A DNA stretch of 64,000 bases from Jidongwangia harbinensis. Its GTDB lineage: Bacteria; Actinomycetota; Actinomycetes; Mycobacteriales; Micromonosporaceae. The position numbers and the translations under genes were made by a program. This document shows positions 1 to 6,717 of the stretch, in pieces; position 1 is the first letter of the stretch; the number at the start of each line of letters is the position of its first letter. Below the pieces are notes generated by a model, which was not told the DNA's origin, made no database searches, and worked only from the letters and a program-made list of their open reading frames with translations. The stretch spans positions 1 to 64,000 of the forward strand of contig NZ_JAIWNC010000053.1 in the NCBI RefSeq assembly GCF_020216025.1, in the 5' to 3' direction.

Positions 1-1
1 C

Positions 2-127
2 ATCAACCAGCTCAAGCAACACCGCGCCATGGCCACCAGATACGACAAGCTCGCCGTGCGCTACGAAGCCACCCTCACCATCGCCGCCATCAACCAATGG
101 CTCCACGCTCTACGAAACACGGCCTAG
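2..127 (+). CDS. IS5-family transposase, C-terminal end (runs off the window)
   Basis: The frame is open from the left edge and ends at a TAG, giving 41 residues. They include RAMATRYDKLAVRYEAT and end in IAAINQWLHAL. This ATRYDKLAxRY...IAAINxWL ending is typical of the C-terminus of IS5/IS427-type DDE transposases. The start is outside the window, so whether the gene is intact cannot be judged. The TA of its stop codon is the left-hand target dinucleotide of the IS630 element that begins at 127, so the two mobile elements touch each other. The family call rests on the short C-terminal motif only. Confidence 0.6.
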   Translation: MNQLKQHRAMATRYDKLAVRYEATLTIAAINQWLHALRNTA

Positions 128-200
128 TGCGTTGTCCATGAACGTTCGCCGGGTTGGTGACACGCCGGGCGGCGTCCGTGGCGAGGAGGTAGTGGGGCTT

Positions 201-236
201 CACTCTCGACAGCGGTGATGGTGGCTGTCGAGAGTG
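201..236 (+). promoter_or_regulatory. hairpin just upstream of the IS630 transposase start
   Basis: A perfect 13-bp inverted repeat (201-213 and 224-236, arm CACTCTCGACAGC) encloses a 10-base loop. Its right arm ends where the Shine-Dalgarno-like GAGGTGGG (236-243) begins, a few bases before the GTG start at 247. In mRNA read in from outside the element the stem could hide the ribosome site, a known way in which IS10 and some other elements limit transposase made from external promoters. The structure is visible; the role is inferred. Confidence 0.5.
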
Positions 237-246
237 AGGTGGGCCG

Positions 247-1365
247 GTGACCGAGCCGGTACGGGCACGGCGGTTATCCGAGGATGAGGGCCGCAGGTTG
301 CAGCAACTGGTACGCCGTGGGAAGCACGACTCGGTCCGGGTCCGCCGGGCGTTGATCATCATGGCGTCGGCGTCCGGAACGCCGGTGCCGTCGATCGCGC
401 GGCTGGTCGCGGCGCATGAGGACACCGTCCGCGACGTGATCCACCTGTTCAACGAAATGGGGTTACGCGCGCTGGACCCTCAATGGGCGGGAGGCCGTCC
501 CCGCCGGATCAGTGACGACGATGAAGCGTTCATCGTCGTCACGGCCACCACACGCCCTGCCAAGCTCGGGCGTCCGTTCACCCGCTGGAGCCTGCGTAAA
601 CTCGCCGATTACCTCGCCACCGACGCCAGCCGGCGCGTGGTCATCGGCCGCGAACGGCTCCGGCAGCTGCTGCGCGACAACGGCGTCAGCTGGCAACGCA
701 CCCGCACCTGGAAGGAATCATCGGATCCGGACTTCGACGCCAAACTCGACCGGATCGAGGAAGTGACTACCCGGTTCCCACAGCGCTGTTTCGCGTTCGA
801 CCAGTTCGGGCCGCTGTCGATCCGCCCGCACCACGGCGCCGGGTGGGCAACGCAAACGCATCCGGACCGGCTGCCCGCGACCTATAAACGCACGCACGGA
901 ATCCGCTACTTCCACGGCTGCTACAGCTTCGCCGACGACCAGCTCTGGGGCGTGATGCGCCGCCGCAAAGGCGGCGATCACACCCTGGCCGCACTCACAT
1001 CGATCCGGGCTGCACGCCCCGACGGTGCGCCGATCTACGTCATCCTGGACAACCTGTCGGCGAACAAGACCCCAGCCATCCGCCGATGGGCCGCCCGCAA
1101 CAAAGTCGAACTCAGCCTGACCCCGACCAGTGCGTCCTGGGCGAACCCGATCGAGGCCCAGTTCGGGCCGCTGCGCATGTTCACGATGGCGAACTCGAAC
1201 CACCCGAACCACACCGTCCTGGCGCATGAGATGCAGAAGTACCTGCGCTGGCGCAACGCCAACGCCCGCCACCCAGACGTCCTGGCCGCCCAGCGCCGCG
1301 AACGCGCCCGCGTCCGCAGCGAACGCCAACACCGCTGGGGCCGCCCCCGCAACCAAGCCGCCTGA
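247..1365 (+). CDS. IS630-family DDE transposase
   Basis: The 372-residue protein catalyses cut-and-paste transposition of the surrounding element. The N-terminal ~130 residues form paired helix-turn-helix domains (for example SIARLVAAHEDTVRDVIHLF), which bind the inverted repeats. The catalytic core shows D185 (FAFDQFG), D268 (VILDNLS) and E303 (NPIEAQF); the D268-E303 spacing of 35 residues fits the IS630/Tc1 DDE pattern. The start is GTG with GAGGTGGG upstream. All three catalytic residues are present and the frame is intact, so it may be functional. The gene is the only one in the element. Confidence 0.93.
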   Translation: MTEPVRARRLSEDEGRRLQQLVRRGKHDSVRVRRALIIMASASGTPVPSIARLVAAHEDTVRDVIHLFNEMGLRALDPQWAGGRPRRISDDDEAFIVVTATTRPAKLGRPFTRWSLRKLADYLATDASRRVVIGRERLRQLLRDNGVSWQRTRTWKESSDPDFDAKLDRIEEVTTRFPQRCFAFDQFGPLSIRPHHGAGWATQTHPDRLPATYKRTHGIRYFHGCYSFADDQLWGVMRRRKGGDHTLAALTSIRAARPDGAPIYVILDNLSANKTPAIRRWAARNKVELSLTPTSASWANPIEAQFGPLRMFTMANSNHPNHTVLAHEMQKYLRWRNANARHPDVLAAQRRERARVRSERQHRWGRPRNQAA

Positions 1366-1400
1366 CGACTCAGACCCGGCGAACGTTCATGGACAACGCA

Positions 1401-1528
1401 CTAGCCGAGACGCCGCCTAGCCGAGACGCCGCCTAGCCGAGACGCCGCCTAGCCGAGACGCCGGCTAGCCGAGACGCCGCCTAGCCGAGACGCCGCCTAG
1501 CCGAGACGCCGGCTCGCCCCGAAGCCGG
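1401..1528. repeat. 16-bp tandem repeat array (CTAGCCGAGACGCCGC), about 8 units
   Basis: Seven units (1401-1512) match CTAGCCGAGACGCCGC or differ only in the last base. An eighth (1513-1528) is degenerate. The array lies between the IS630 right end and the stop codon of the Clp-type ATPase gene. Each unit starts with CTAG, the target tetranucleotide of the neighbouring IS630, and the IS sits exactly at the first one. Confidence 0.9.
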
Positions 1529-1529
1529 C

Positions 1530-4058
1530 TCAGACTCCGGCCGGCTCCGGCGCGCCCGCCGTGCAGGTGAGGCGGCCGTCGGCCACGTCCACCGTGACCA
1601 GCTGCCCCGGTGCCAGGTCCGCGCCGAGCAGCATGGTGGACAACCGGTTGTCCAGCTCGCGCTGGATGGTGCGGCGCAGCGGCCGGGCCCCGAACTCCGG
1701 CTGGAAACCCCGCTCGGCCAGCCAGTCCACCGCCGCGGTGGTCACCTCCAGGCGGATGTCCTGCGCGTGCAGGCGGCGGCGCGTCTCGTCGAGCATCATC
1801 TCGGTGATCTGCCGCAGCTGATCCGTCTCCAGCTGGCGGAAGACGATGATCTCGTCGATCCGGTTGATGAACTCCGGCCGCAGGTGGTCCCGCAGCCGCC
1901 GCTCCAGCCGGTCGCGCAGCTCCTGGTCGGGCGAGCGGCCCGCACCGCCGGTGTCGAACCCGACGCTGCGGCTGGTGCCGGCGATCAGATCCGACCCGAT
2001 GTTGCTGGTCATGATCAGCACCGTGTTCCGGAAGCTCACTGTGCGGCCCTGGCCGTCGGTCAGCCGGCCGTCGTCCAGCACCTGCAACAGGATGTTGTAG
2101 ACGTCCGGGTGCGCCTTCTCGATCTCGTCCAGCAGCACCACCGAGTACGGGCGGCGGCGCACCGCCTCGGTGAGCTGGCCGGCCTCGTCGTACCCGACGT
2201 ATCCGGGTGGCGCGCCGACCAGGCGACTCACCGTGTGCCGCTCCCCGTACTCGCTCATGTCCAGCCGGACCATCCGGTCCGCGTCGCCGAACAGCGCCTC
2301 CGCCAGGGACCGGGCCAGCTCGGTCTTGCCGACCCCGGTCGGGCCCAGGAACAGGAAGCTGCCCACCGGCCGGTCCGGGTCGCCGAGCCCGGCCCGGGAC
2401 CGCCGGACCGCCTCGCTGACCGCCGCCACCGCGTCGTCCTGGCCGATCACCCGGTCGTGCAGGTGCGACTCCAGGCGCAGCAGGCGGTCCCGTTCCTCCT
2501 CGGTGAGCTGGGACACCGGGATGCCGGTGGCCCGCGACACCACATCGGCGATGTCGGCCTCGGTCACCCGCGGCACGTCACCGGCCGCTCCGGTGGCGGC
2601 GCCCAGCCGGTCCCGTACCGCGGTGATCTCGTCGCGCAGCTCGGAGGCGCGCTCGTAGTTCTCCGCGGCGACCGCCTGATCCCGGTCCCGGGTCAGCTGC
2701 TCCAGCCGCTGCCGCAGCTCGCGCTCGTCCGCGGCCGGGGTCTTCACCCGCAACCGCACCCGCGCGCCGGCCTGGTCGATCAGGTCGATCGCCTTGTCCG
2801 GCAGGAACCGGTCGGTCAGGTACCGGTCGGACAGCTCGGCCGCGGCGTCCAGCGCCGGGTCGGTGATCCGTACCTGATGGTGTGCCTCGTAGTTGTCCCG
2901 CAGGCCGCGCAGGATCGCCACGGTGTCGGCGACGCTCGGCTCGCCGACCAGGACCGGCTGGAACCGCCGGGCCAGGGCCGCGTCCTTCTCGATGTGCTTG
3001 CGGTACTCGTCCAGTGTCGTCGCGCCGACCACCCGGAGCCGGCCGCGAGCCAGCGCGGGCTTGAGCATGTTGCTCGCGTCCATGCCGCCGCCGTCGCCAC
3101 CGCCGCCCGCACCGACCAGGGTGTGGATCTCGTCGAGGAAGACGATCAGCCCGTCGCCGGCGCTCTGGATCTCGTCGATCACCTTGCGCAGGCGCTCCTC
3201 GAAGTCGCCGCGGTACCGGGTGCCGGCCACCAGCCCGGCCAGGTCGAGCTGGATGACCCGCTTGCCGGCCAGGGTCTGCGGCACGTCGCCGTCGGAGATG
3301 CGCTGGGCCAGGCCCTCCACCACGGCGGTCTTGCCGACCCCGGCCTCACCGATCAGCACCGGGTTGTTCTTGGTACGCCGGGACAGCACCTCGACGGCCT
3401 GCTCGATCTCGTCGGCCCGGCCGATCACCGGGTCGATCTCGCCGCGCCGGGCCATCTCGGTCAGGTCCACGCCGTACTGCTCCAGCGTCGGGGTCGCGCC
3501 ACCACCGCCGGCACCGCCCGCCGCGGACGGCTGCTCCGGCTGCGCCAGCGCGGCCGGGTCCAGCTTGCCGGCCAGCAGGCGACCGGCCGCGGAGTCCGGG
3601 TTCACGCCGAGCGCCATCAGGATGTGCTCCGGCCCCACATAGGAGGCGCCCATCGCGCGGGACACCTGCAGGCTGTCCAGCAGCGCCCGCTTGGCGGCCG
3701 GGGTCAGCGCCACCTGCTCCGGCAGCCCGTCCGCGCGCAGTTGCGCGGGCCGGCCGAGCGCGGCGAGCAGGGCGTCCGGGTCACCGCCGGCGCGGCGCAC
3801 CACGGCACGCAGCGGCTCCTGCTGCAGCACGCCCCACAGCAGGTGGTCGGTGTCCAGATCGGCCACGACCGTGCCGGGGTCGGCCAGTTCGGCGGCGCGG
3901 CGCGCGGCACCGTAGAGCGCCTCGCGTGCGTCGTTGCTCATGTACTTGGTGATGTCGATCTGCTGCGCCGACCGGCGCGGCTGCGCCGCACCGAAGAAGC
4001 GCGCGAACAGGTCGTCCCATTGACCGGGCCCGTTCGGCCCCATCGGTCCGATGCTCAT
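1530..4058 (-). CDS. ClpC-type AAA+ unfoldase (ATP-dependent Clp protease ATP-binding subunit)
   Basis: The 842-residue protein is a class I Clp ATPase that unfolds proteins, normally for ClpP. A glycine-rich N-terminal stretch (1-40) precedes a Clp N-domain (about 40-170). AAA domain 1 has Walker A GEAGVGKT (237-244), Walker B VFLDEI (307-312) and pore loop RYRGDF. A UVR-like coiled-coil segment (ENYERASELRDEI) in the middle marks ClpC rather than ClpB. AAA domain 2 has Walker A GPTGVGKT, pore loop GYVGY, and SVGFDT, which could be the xGF loop that docks on ClpP. The ATG start has AGGAAGAG upstream. Actinobacteria usually have an essential ClpC1 elsewhere, so this may be a second copy, which cannot be settled from this window. 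The gene stands alone, with repeat arrays on both sides. Confidence 0.9.
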   Translation of the reverse strand: MSIGPMGPNGPGQWDDLFARFFGAAQPRRSAQQIDITKYMSNDAREALYGAARRAAELADPGTVVADLDTDHLLWGVLQQEPLRAVVRRAGGDPDALLAALGRPAQLRADGLPEQVALTPAAKRALLDSLQVSRAMGASYVGPEHILMALGVNPDSAAGRLLAGKLDPAALAQPEQPSAAGGAGGGGATPTLEQYGVDLTEMARRGEIDPVIGRADEIEQAVEVLSRRTKNNPVLIGEAGVGKTAVVEGLAQRISDGDVPQTLAGKRVIQLDLAGLVAGTRYRGDFEERLRKVIDEIQSAGDGLIVFLDEIHTLVGAGGGGDGGGMDASNMLKPALARGRLRVVGATTLDEYRKHIEKDAALARRFQPVLVGEPSVADTVAILRGLRDNYEAHHQVRITDPALDAAAELSDRYLTDRFLPDKAIDLIDQAGARVRLRVKTPAADERELRQRLEQLTRDRDQAVAAENYERASELRDEITAVRDRLGAATGAAGDVPRVTEADIADVVSRATGIPVSQLTEEERDRLLRLESHLHDRVIGQDDAVAAVSEAVRRSRAGLGDPDRPVGSFLFLGPTGVGKTELARSLAEALFGDADRMVRLDMSEYGERHTVSRLVGAPPGYVGYDEAGQLTEAVRRRPYSVVLLDEIEKAHPDVYNILLQVLDDGRLTDGQGRTVSFRNTVLIMTSNIGSDLIAGTSRSVGFDTGGAGRSPDQELRDRLERRLRDHLRPEFINRIDEIIVFRQLETDQLRQITEMMLDETRRRLHAQDIRLEVTTAAVDWLAERGFQPEFGARPLRRTIQRELDNRLSTMLLGADLAPGQLVTVDVADGRLTCTAGAPEPAGV

Positions 4059-4073
4059 CAGTCAATCTCTTCC

Positions 4074-4089
4074 TGAGCCGTGCGGCTCA
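4074..4089. promoter_or_regulatory. palindrome upstream of the Clp ATPase gene
   Basis: TGAGCCG-TG-CGGCTCA is a perfect 7-bp inverted repeat with a 2-base centre, 15 bases before the ATG of the ClpC-type gene. Its position between the start codon and the repeat arrays would suit an operator. It does not match the HAIR (HspR) or ClgR consensus as I know them. It could also be chance in GC-rich DNA. Confidence 0.3.
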
Positions 4090-4149
4090 TCCGGGTACGG
4101 GTGGTACAGCGCGCGGGGCGGGCATCAGATTCCGCCGTGAGACGCTGGT

Positions 4150-4365
4150 CTCACGGTGCCCCTCGCACGGTGCCGCTCGCACGGTGCCCCTCGCACGGTG
4201 CCCCTCGCACGGTGCCCCTCGCACGGTGCCCCTCGCACGGTGCCCCTCGCACGGTGCCCCTCGCACGGTGCCCCTCGCACGGTGCCCCTCGCACGGTGCC
4301 CCTCGCACGGTGCCGCTCGCACGGTGCCGCTCGCACGGTGCCGCTCGCACGGTGCCGCTCGCACG
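4150..4365. repeat. 14-bp tandem repeat array, about 15 copies
   Basis: The unit CTCGCACGGTGCCC is repeated head to tail about 15 times. The last copies and one early copy carry G instead of C near the 3' end (GTGCCG). It lies in the 935-bp region between the divergent ClpC-type and NYN genes. Long reading frames through it exist in several phases only because the unit lacks stop codons, so I do not regard them as genes. Confidence 0.92.
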
Positions 4366-4465
4366 GGCGGCGTCGGAAGCTCACCCGCCTCCGCCGGCCA
4401 CAGCGTGTGGAGGGAGGGCGCACTCCGCACCCGAACTCGACACGCTCCGGCCGCGCCCTAGCCGG

Positions 4466-4872
4466 CGTGTGAAGGCGCGGCACGCACCACACCCGAAACC
4501 CACACGCCCCCGCCACCCCCAGCCGACGTGGGGACATGCGGCGCGCACCACGCCCAAAACCCACACACCCCCGCCACCCCCAGCCGACGTGGGGACATGC
4601 GGCGCGCACCGCACCCGAAACCCACACACCCCCGCCACCCCCAGCCGACGTGGGGACATGCGGCGCGCACCGCACCCGAAACCCACACACCCCCGCCACC
4701 CCCAGCCGACGTGTGTGGACGCGCGGCGCGCACCACGCCCGAAACCAACACACCCGCCACCCCCACCCCGACGTGGGGAAACGCGGCGCGCACCACACCC
4801 AAAAACCACACACCCCCGCCACCCCCACCCCGACGTGGGGAAACGCGGCGCGCACCACGCCCGAATGCCACA
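4466..4872. repeat. 61-bp tandem repeat array, about 6.5 copies (locus 1 of a dispersed family)
   Basis: Unit starts (CCGACGTGGGG...) fall at about 4521, 4582, 4643, 4704, 4765 and 4827, a period of 61-62 bp. Each unit holds GCGGCGCGCACC, then CCCACACACC, then a C/A-rich run, then CGACGTGGGG. Two other intergenic regions of the window (21065-21290 and 43450-43617) hold related 60-61 bp units with the same order of blocks. Together with the 14-bp array this fills almost all of the 4059-4993 gap, and no protein-coding gene is evident. Confidence 0.88.
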
Positions 4873-4993
4873 CGGTCGTGGTGGCGGATGCGGCGTGCCG
4901 TCGGTCCGGTCCTGCGGTTGGCACGGGCGCGGAGTCGGCATCGGCCGGACGCCGCGCCCCGGGCGAGCGGTCCGGGCGTGAGACGCTGGTCGC

Positions 4994-5371
4994 ATGGCCG
5001 CGCCCCTGCTCGTGGTAGACGCCGCGAACGTCGTCGGATCCGTTCCGGACGGTTGGTGGCGGGACCGTGCCGGGGCGACCTCCCGGCTGCGCGACGGGCT
5101 CACCGGGATCCGCACGGCCGGGCTGCCGGACCTGCCCCCGCCGGTCGACGTGGTGCTGGTGGTCGAGGGCAAGGCCCGCGACATCGCGGAGACACCGGGG
5201 GTACGCCTGGAGCGCGCCGCCGGATCCGGCGACGACGCGATCGTGGCCGTGGTGGCGGCCGAGGCACCGGCCCGCCGGGTGGTGGTCGTGACGGCCGATC
5301 GTGGACTGCGGGAGCGGGTCACCGCGCTCGGCGCCGAGGTACGCGGCCCGACCAGCGTGCCGCGCCGATGA
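4994..5371 (+). CDS. NYN/PIN-like domain protein (YacP-type putative RNase)
   Basis: The 125-residue protein begins APLLVVDAANVVGS, typical of NYN domains, and continues with an acidic GSGDDAIVAVV motif and VVVVTADRGLRERV. The acidic residues at D9, in GDD and in TADRG fit the metal site of the PIN/NYN nuclease fold, which cuts RNA. Length is normal for single-domain actinobacterial members. No clear operon partner is present: the gene starts after the repeat arrays and the next gene begins 206 bp downstream behind its own Shine-Dalgarno. The specific RNA target is unknown. Confidence 0.75.
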   Translation: MAAPLLVVDAANVVGSVPDGWWRDRAGATSRLRDGLTGIRTAGLPDLPPPVDVVLVVEGKARDIAETPGVRLERAAGSGDDAIVAVVAAEAPARRVVVVTADRGLRERVTALGAEVRGPTSVPRR

Positions 5372-5576
5372 CCCCGGTCGCGCCGTGGGAGACGGTCGGC
5401 CTGGCCGGCGGGGAGCGGAGCAAGCCGGCGGCCCGGTCGCGGTGCACGAGGCCGACTGAGCCGGGCCGGGTGGCCGCCCGGCAGATCTCACAAACCGGGC
5501 AGGCGAGCACGACCCGCGCAGGGGGAACGATAGTCTGAAGAGAGTTACCGGTTCCGAGCCTCAGGAGGCTGCACGA

Positions 5577-5837
5577 GTGGCCAGCGTTGCCGAGGTCAGA
5601 GCGGCGGTGGACGCCGCCCTCCAGCAGGTCACCGAGGGGCAGGCCGCGATCCAGGCGGCGCGGGAGAAGCTCGGCGAGGCGCAGCAGAGCCTGGCCGCCG
5701 CGCTGGACGGCAGTGCCAACGACGCGGTCGGCGCCGCGTACGCGTCGTTGTCGCAGGCCGATCAGCAGCTCGAAGAGTGCCTCGGCGCGACCCTGATGGC
5801 CGTCGAGCAGGCCCAGACCTACACCTCGATGCTGTAA
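5577..5837 (+). CDS. small helical protein (WXG100-like size), first gene of the FtsK-like unit
   Basis: The 86-residue protein is almost wholly alpha-helical by composition (Ala, Gln, Glu rich), with a likely turn near DGSANDAVGAAY and a second helix after it. Two helices in about 90 residues recall WXG100/ESAT-6-like proteins, but no WXG is present. The GTG start has a strong AGGAGG (5562-5567) upstream. It is followed after 4 bases by the next gene, and an FtsK/SpoIIIE-type ATPase lies two genes on. I do not recognise a named family. A substrate or adaptor of the ATPase is a reasonable guess from context only. Confidence 0.7.
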   Translation: MASVAEVRAAVDAALQQVTEGQAAIQAAREKLGEAQQSLAAALDGSANDAVGAAYASLSQADQQLEECLGATLMAVEQAQTYTSML

Positions 5838-5841
5838 CGCG

Positions 5842-6717
5842 ATGTCCCAGCTGCAGGAACTCGGCGCCCAGCTCCGGGCCACCGCCGACGAGCTGCCCAC
5901 GGGCCTGGTCACGGTCGCCCTGGAACGTCTGCGCAGCGCCGCCGAGCTGCTCAACTGGGTGCGCCAGACGTCGGTCGACCCGCTCGGCGTACCGCAGCTC
6001 GGCAACGCGGTCGAGCACGCCGAGCACGCCGCCGCGGCGCTGCGGACCGCGCAGGACGCGATCGCCGCGTACCTCGCGATGCTCGGCCTGGCCGCGGACG
6101 CGGCGGCGCCGCCGGACTCCGACTGGCGGGCCACTCTGGACGGCGGCGACGCCGCCCGGCGGGACGGGTCCGCGCCCCCGCCGGAGGGTCTGGGCCCGTG
6201 GTGGCACGAGCGGGTCGCCCAGCTCACCGGCGAGGCGCCGCCGCCGGCCGAACAGCCCGAGACGGAGAAGGTGGACACCACCGAGCTGCTGCGCCGGGTC
6301 GCCGCCGGGGTGCGCTCCGGCGACCGGGCCCGGCTGGGCCGCGACCTGCACGCGGTGAACGCCTCCACCGGCCTGGGCCTGTCCGCGGTCACTCCGCCGG
6401 TGCTGCACCGCCTGGCCGGCGACCTGCTGGGGCACGAGCCGCGCCCGGAAGACCTGGACCGCCTGCGCGGCGCCGCGTCCGGGCGGGTCAAGTCGTTGCT
6501 GCCGGGCACCCCGCCGGCCGTCCTGGACACCCTGCTCGCCCGGATCTGCCGGGTCCCGGCGCAGGCCGGCGAGCCGCCGCACCCGGCCGACTCCGCGGTG
6601 ACCTCCAGCGTGCTGACCGGCGTGCTGCTGGCCCGGCTCGGCCGCGACCCCGGCGCGCTGAACCCGTCCGCTCCCGAGCCGCCGCGCCCTCCGGCCGCCG
6701 ACGCCGACGATGCCTGA
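5842..6717 (+). CDS. uncharacterised protein in the FtsK-like unit
   Basis: This 291-residue protein has no motif I can name. Residues 1-90 look like a helical bundle (repeated ALERLRSAAELL, EHAEHAAAALRTAQDAI). A charged linker around 95-155 contains GPWWHERVAQLTG. A second Leu/Ala/Arg-rich helical region (about 150-270) follows, and the tail is proline-rich. No signal peptide or membrane segment is seen, so a cytoplasmic protein is likely. It starts 4 bases after the small helical gene and overlaps the FtsK-like gene by 8 bases, so it is almost certainly co-translated with them. Confidence 0.75.
   Translation: MSQLQELGAQLRATADELPTGLVTVALERLRSAAELLNWVRQTSVDPLGVPQLGNAVEHAEHAAAALRTAQDAIAAYLAMLGLAADAAAPPDSDWRATLDGGDAARRDGSAPPPEGLGPWWHERVAQLTGEAPPPAEQPETEKVDTTELLRRVAAGVRSGDRARLGRDLHAVNASTGLGLSAVTPPVLHRLAGDLLGHEPRPEDLDRLRGAASGRVKSLLPGTPPAVLDTLLARICRVPAQAGEPPHPADSAVTSSVLTGVLLARLGRDPGALNPSAPEPPRPPAADADDA

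Larger units (their letters stand above)
127..1401. mobile_element. complete IS630-family insertion sequence, 1275 bp
   Basis: Perfect 28-bp terminal inverted repeats lie at 127-154 and 1374-1401 (outer bases GTGCGTTGTCC). Both ends are flanked by TA within the tetranucleotide CTAG (124-127 and 1401-1404), as expected for IS630/Tc1-like elements, which duplicate TA on insertion. One intact transposase gene fills the element. There is no frameshift or internal stop, so the copy looks recent and potentially active. The right flank is a 16-bp array in which every unit starts with CTAG, which would offer several equivalent landing sites. Confidence 0.93.

Noticed and set aside
1767..4076. Long frame antisense to the Clp ATPase
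   Set aside because: High GC keeps the opposite strand open. The Clp frame has all AAA+ motifs and a ribosome site.
4466..4872. Possible CRISPR array
   Set aside because: The 61-bp units are contiguous and nearly identical, without unique spacers, and no cas genes are present. The same holds for the 16-, 14-, 74- and 24-bp arrays.
4080..4990. Long open frames through the 14-bp and 61-bp arrays on both strands
   Set aside because: The repeat units lack stop codons in several phases, so any frame stays open. The translations are simple repeats, the frames have no ribosome sites, and codon phase does not fit a gene.
5368..5538. 56-codon frame starting in an ATGA overlap with the NYN gene
   Set aside because: There is no Shine-Dalgarno, the composition is not protein-like, and no family is recognised. 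It remains possible as a coupled small ORF.
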